DNA of 6,320 bases. It comes from Planctomycetota bacterium. Its GTDB lineage: Bacteria; Planctomycetota; Phycisphaerae; Phycisphaerales; SM1A02. The notes under the pieces were generated by a model. The model was not told where the DNA came from and ran no database searches. It saw nothing but the letters and a program-made list of their open reading frames with translations. Of this stretch, positions 5,309 through 6,320 are shown piece by piece; the first letter of the stretch is position 1; every line of letters starts with the position of its first letter. The stretch spans positions 1 through 6,320 of the forward strand of contig RFOC01000121.1 of the NCBI GenBank assembly GCA_009926815.1, read 5' to 3'. The position numbers were made by a program, and so were the translations under genes.

Positions 5309-6025
5309 TCAGTCGCTGGACAGGTTCAGTTCCTTCAGCACGTCCGCCGTCAGGTCGATGGATTCGGGCGCCCGGAGGAAGGTGCGACCCTGCACCTGGA
5401 CCATGGCGTTGCCCAGATCCTGCGACTCGAAGGGGGTGTGCGCGGGGATGAAGCGGTAGACCAGATCGATCTTCCGGCGGTCGGCCACCACGTCCACCGC
5501 GGCGGTCATCTCACGGTGGGCCTTCTCCACCTGCTCGGCCATCAGCTTGTTCTGGGCGGCCTGCATGCCGGCATTCCACTGCTGGTAACGCTCGAAGAGG
5601 GCCTTCGCCTCGGCCTGGCCCTGCGCGAACTCGGGGTCCTCGGGCTTCTTCTCGCCGTACTTGGTCTTGAGCCCATCCATCTCCTTCTGGAACTCCGAGC
5701 CCTGCTTCTTGGCCTCCTCGTCGAAGCGCTGCCGCTCCTCGGCGAAGGATCCGCTGTCCAGGAGCCGCTTGAGGACCTTGTCCACGTGCACCGCGCCCAT
5801 GCTCAGGGCACGGGCGGTGCTGTCCTCGCCCCAGGCCGGCCGGCCACCCTCGTTGACCAGCTTGAGCGTTCCATCCTTGCCCTCCAGCAGCACGGCCTGG
5901 GTGGGGCCCAGATCACCCGCCGGGGTGGCGCGGGCATCGGCGGCGCGCGGCGAGGTCAGCTGAGCCAGCAGCAGCACGCCCGCCGCCAGGGCGGTGGGCA
6001 CGAGATGACGGTGGGAGCGAGTCAT
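5309..6025 (-). CDS. OmpH/Skp-family periplasmic chaperone
   Basis: Skp/OmpH proteins are periplasmic trimeric chaperones that hold unfolded outer-membrane proteins in transit to the Bam machinery. This 238-residue protein has a signal peptide (basic MTRSHRH, hydrophobic 9-22, AxA-type cleavage region near 29-33). A Skp-like strand AVHVDKVLKRLLDS (78-91) follows, then a long charged coiled coil (about 93-185). A C-terminal strand region includes LVYRFIPA (188-195) and ends in a segment resembling the usual aspartate-threonine-Val-Leu-Lys close (IDLTADVLKELN, 223-234). It is longer than E. coli Skp (161 residues) because about 45 residues (33-77), rich in Gly and polar residues, separate the signal peptide from the Skp core. 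The gene is not beside lpxD/fabZ as in proteobacteria, though lpxA is 0.7 kb away. The start is supported by the signal peptide; there is no Shine-Dalgarno, but TAGACT lies 6 nt upstream. Confidence 0.82.
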   Translation of the reverse strand: MTRSHRHLVPTALAAGVLLLAQLTSPRAADARATPAGDLGPTQAVLLEGKDGTLKLVNEGGRPAWGEDSTARALSMGAVHVDKVLKRLLDSGSFAEERQRFDEEAKKQGSEFQKEMDGLKTKYGEKKPEDPEFAQGQAEAKALFERYQQWNAGMQAAQNKLMAEQVEKAHREMTAAVDVVADRRKIDLVYRFIPAHTPFESQDLGNAMVQVQGRTFLRAPESIDLTADVLKELNLSSD

Positions 6026-6031
6026 GCGGGC

Positions 6032-6037
6032 AGTCTA
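6032..6037 (-). promoter_or_regulatory. Putative -10 box, leaderless start of ompH
   Basis: TAGACT on the minus strand is followed by exactly 6 nt (GCCCGC) and the ompH ATG. The hexamer directly abuts the end of the inverted-repeat element at 6038, so any -35 contact would fall within that element. No Shine-Dalgarno is present. Confidence 0.42.
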
Positions 6038-6200
6038 GGTTCTGTCTGGCGGATCGCCGAAGGCCCGAAATCCGCATCGGCGGGCGGATGGCCAGGAGGC
6101 GAGACGAGGCCGTATCCGCGGAGATACGGCGAGTCGAAGCCGACGCCGCCAGCCGGGATGCCGGGCGGATTGAAGCCCGGCGGATCCGTCAGACAGAACC
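6038..6200. repeat. 163-bp structured element with 18-nt terminal inverted repeats
   Basis: The ends GGTTCTGTCTGGCGGATC (6038-6055) and GATCCGTCAGACAGAACC (6183-6200) are inverted repeats identical at 17 of 18 positions; the one difference would be a G-U pair in plus-strand RNA. Inside are two perfect hairpins: GCCGTATC/GATACGGC (6109-6116 with 6123-6130, 6-nt loop) and GCCGGGC/GCCCGGC (6160-6166 with 6175-6181, 8-nt loop). A weaker stem GCCGA/TCGGC pairs 6056-6060 with 6077-6081. No open frame of its own, no transposase and no clear target-site duplication are seen. It fills most of the lepA-ompH gap. It could be a MITE-like or REP-like repeat, a structured RNA, or a strong transcription barrier after lepA; the sequence alone does not decide. 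Confidence 0.6.
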
Positions 6201-6224
6201 GAGGCCCGCAGGGGTCGGCGTGCG

Positions 6225-6320
6225 TCAGTCGCCCTGGTCCAGGATGGCCATGAAGGCCTCCTGCGGGATGGTGACCATGCCGACGGTCTTCATCCGCTTC
6301 TTGCCTTCCTTCTGCTTCTC
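6225..6320 (-). CDS. lepA: Elongation factor 4, C-terminal fragment
   Basis: The last 31 codons and the stop of a gene that enters from the right edge. The translation contains EKQKEGKKRMKTVG and IPQEAFMAIL, the highly conserved C-terminal tail of the translational GTPase LepA (EF4), which binds ribosomes and is thought to aid initiation or to back-translocate stalled complexes. The tail is the basic RNA-contacting C-terminal domain unique to LepA. The gene ends 24 nt before the inverted-repeat element and lies upstream of ompH on the same strand. The catalytic GTPase domain is outside the window, so completeness cannot be judged. Confidence 0.92.
   Translation of the reverse strand, partial: EKQKEGKKRMKTVGMVTIPQEAFMAILDQGD

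Noticed and set aside
6038..6200. Interpretation of the inverted-repeat element as an insertion sequence
   Set aside because: It is too short for a transposase, has no coding frame of its own, and no target-site duplication is visible at its ends. A non-autonomous repeat or structured RNA remains possible.
5438..6253. Plus-strand 271-residue frame across ompH and the lepA gap
   Set aside because: It is antisense to the signal peptide and coiled coil of ompH, then runs through the inverted-repeat element and into lepA. Leu/Gly/His-rich composition marks it as a shadow.
1..6320. Search for CRISPR arrays, tRNA or rRNA genes, toxin-antitoxin pairs, phage genes and defence systems
   Set aside because: No regularly spaced direct repeats, no tRNA-like folds and no relevant gene families were found. 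Nearly all of the sequence is accounted for by housekeeping genes.

Overview
This is a compact, very GC-rich bacterial chromosome segment (roughly two thirds G+C by eye) that looks like ordinary housekeeping territory. It holds six complete genes and two genes cut by the window edges. A lipid A acyltransferase (LpxA) and a Skp/OmpH-type periplasmic chaperone point to a Gram-negative cell envelope. The amidophosphoribosyltransferase is the long, divergent 'MSDFI..CG' form that I associate with Bacteroidetes and Planctomycetes. Together with the high GC and a cysteine-less ribosomal protein S4, this makes a planctomycete (perhaps Phycisphaerae-like) my best guess. The assignment is inference, not proof.

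Layout, left to right. The 5' end of rpsD (minus) is followed by a 149-nt gap with a good sigma70-like rpsD promoter, a leader hairpin and a Shine-Dalgarno. Next come purF-like amidophosphoribosyltransferase (minus), a divergently transcribed unknown 246-residue protein (plus), and, converging on it with a 7-nt gap, a metallo-beta-lactamase-fold hydrolase (minus). That hydrolase is the second cistron after lpxA (minus; 4-nt gap). lipB (plus) diverges from lpxA and converges with ompH/skp (minus; 1-nt gap). A 199-nt gap then carries a 163-bp structured inverted-repeat element, followed by the 3' end of lepA (minus).

The genes do not form one pathway. They cover translation (S4, EF4/LepA), purine synthesis (PurF-like), outer-membrane biogenesis (LpxA, OmpH/Skp) and lipoate attachment (LipB). 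No CRISPR array, tRNA, transposase, phage gene or defence system is visible. No long region lacks genes; the two largest gaps (64-212 and 6026-6224) are described in the feature list.

The two most interesting signals are non-coding. First, three genes (the unknown protein, lipB and ompH) each have a TANNNT hexamer exactly 6 nt before the ATG and no Shine-Dalgarno. This suggests leaderless transcription, while rpsD and the internal cistron of the lpxA unit have Shine-Dalgarno-like sites instead. Second, the lepA-ompH gap contains an element bounded by 18-nt inverted repeats (17/18 identical, the remaining position a G-U wobble) with internal perfect hairpins. It looks like a MITE-like or structured repeat and ends directly at the putative ompH -10 box.
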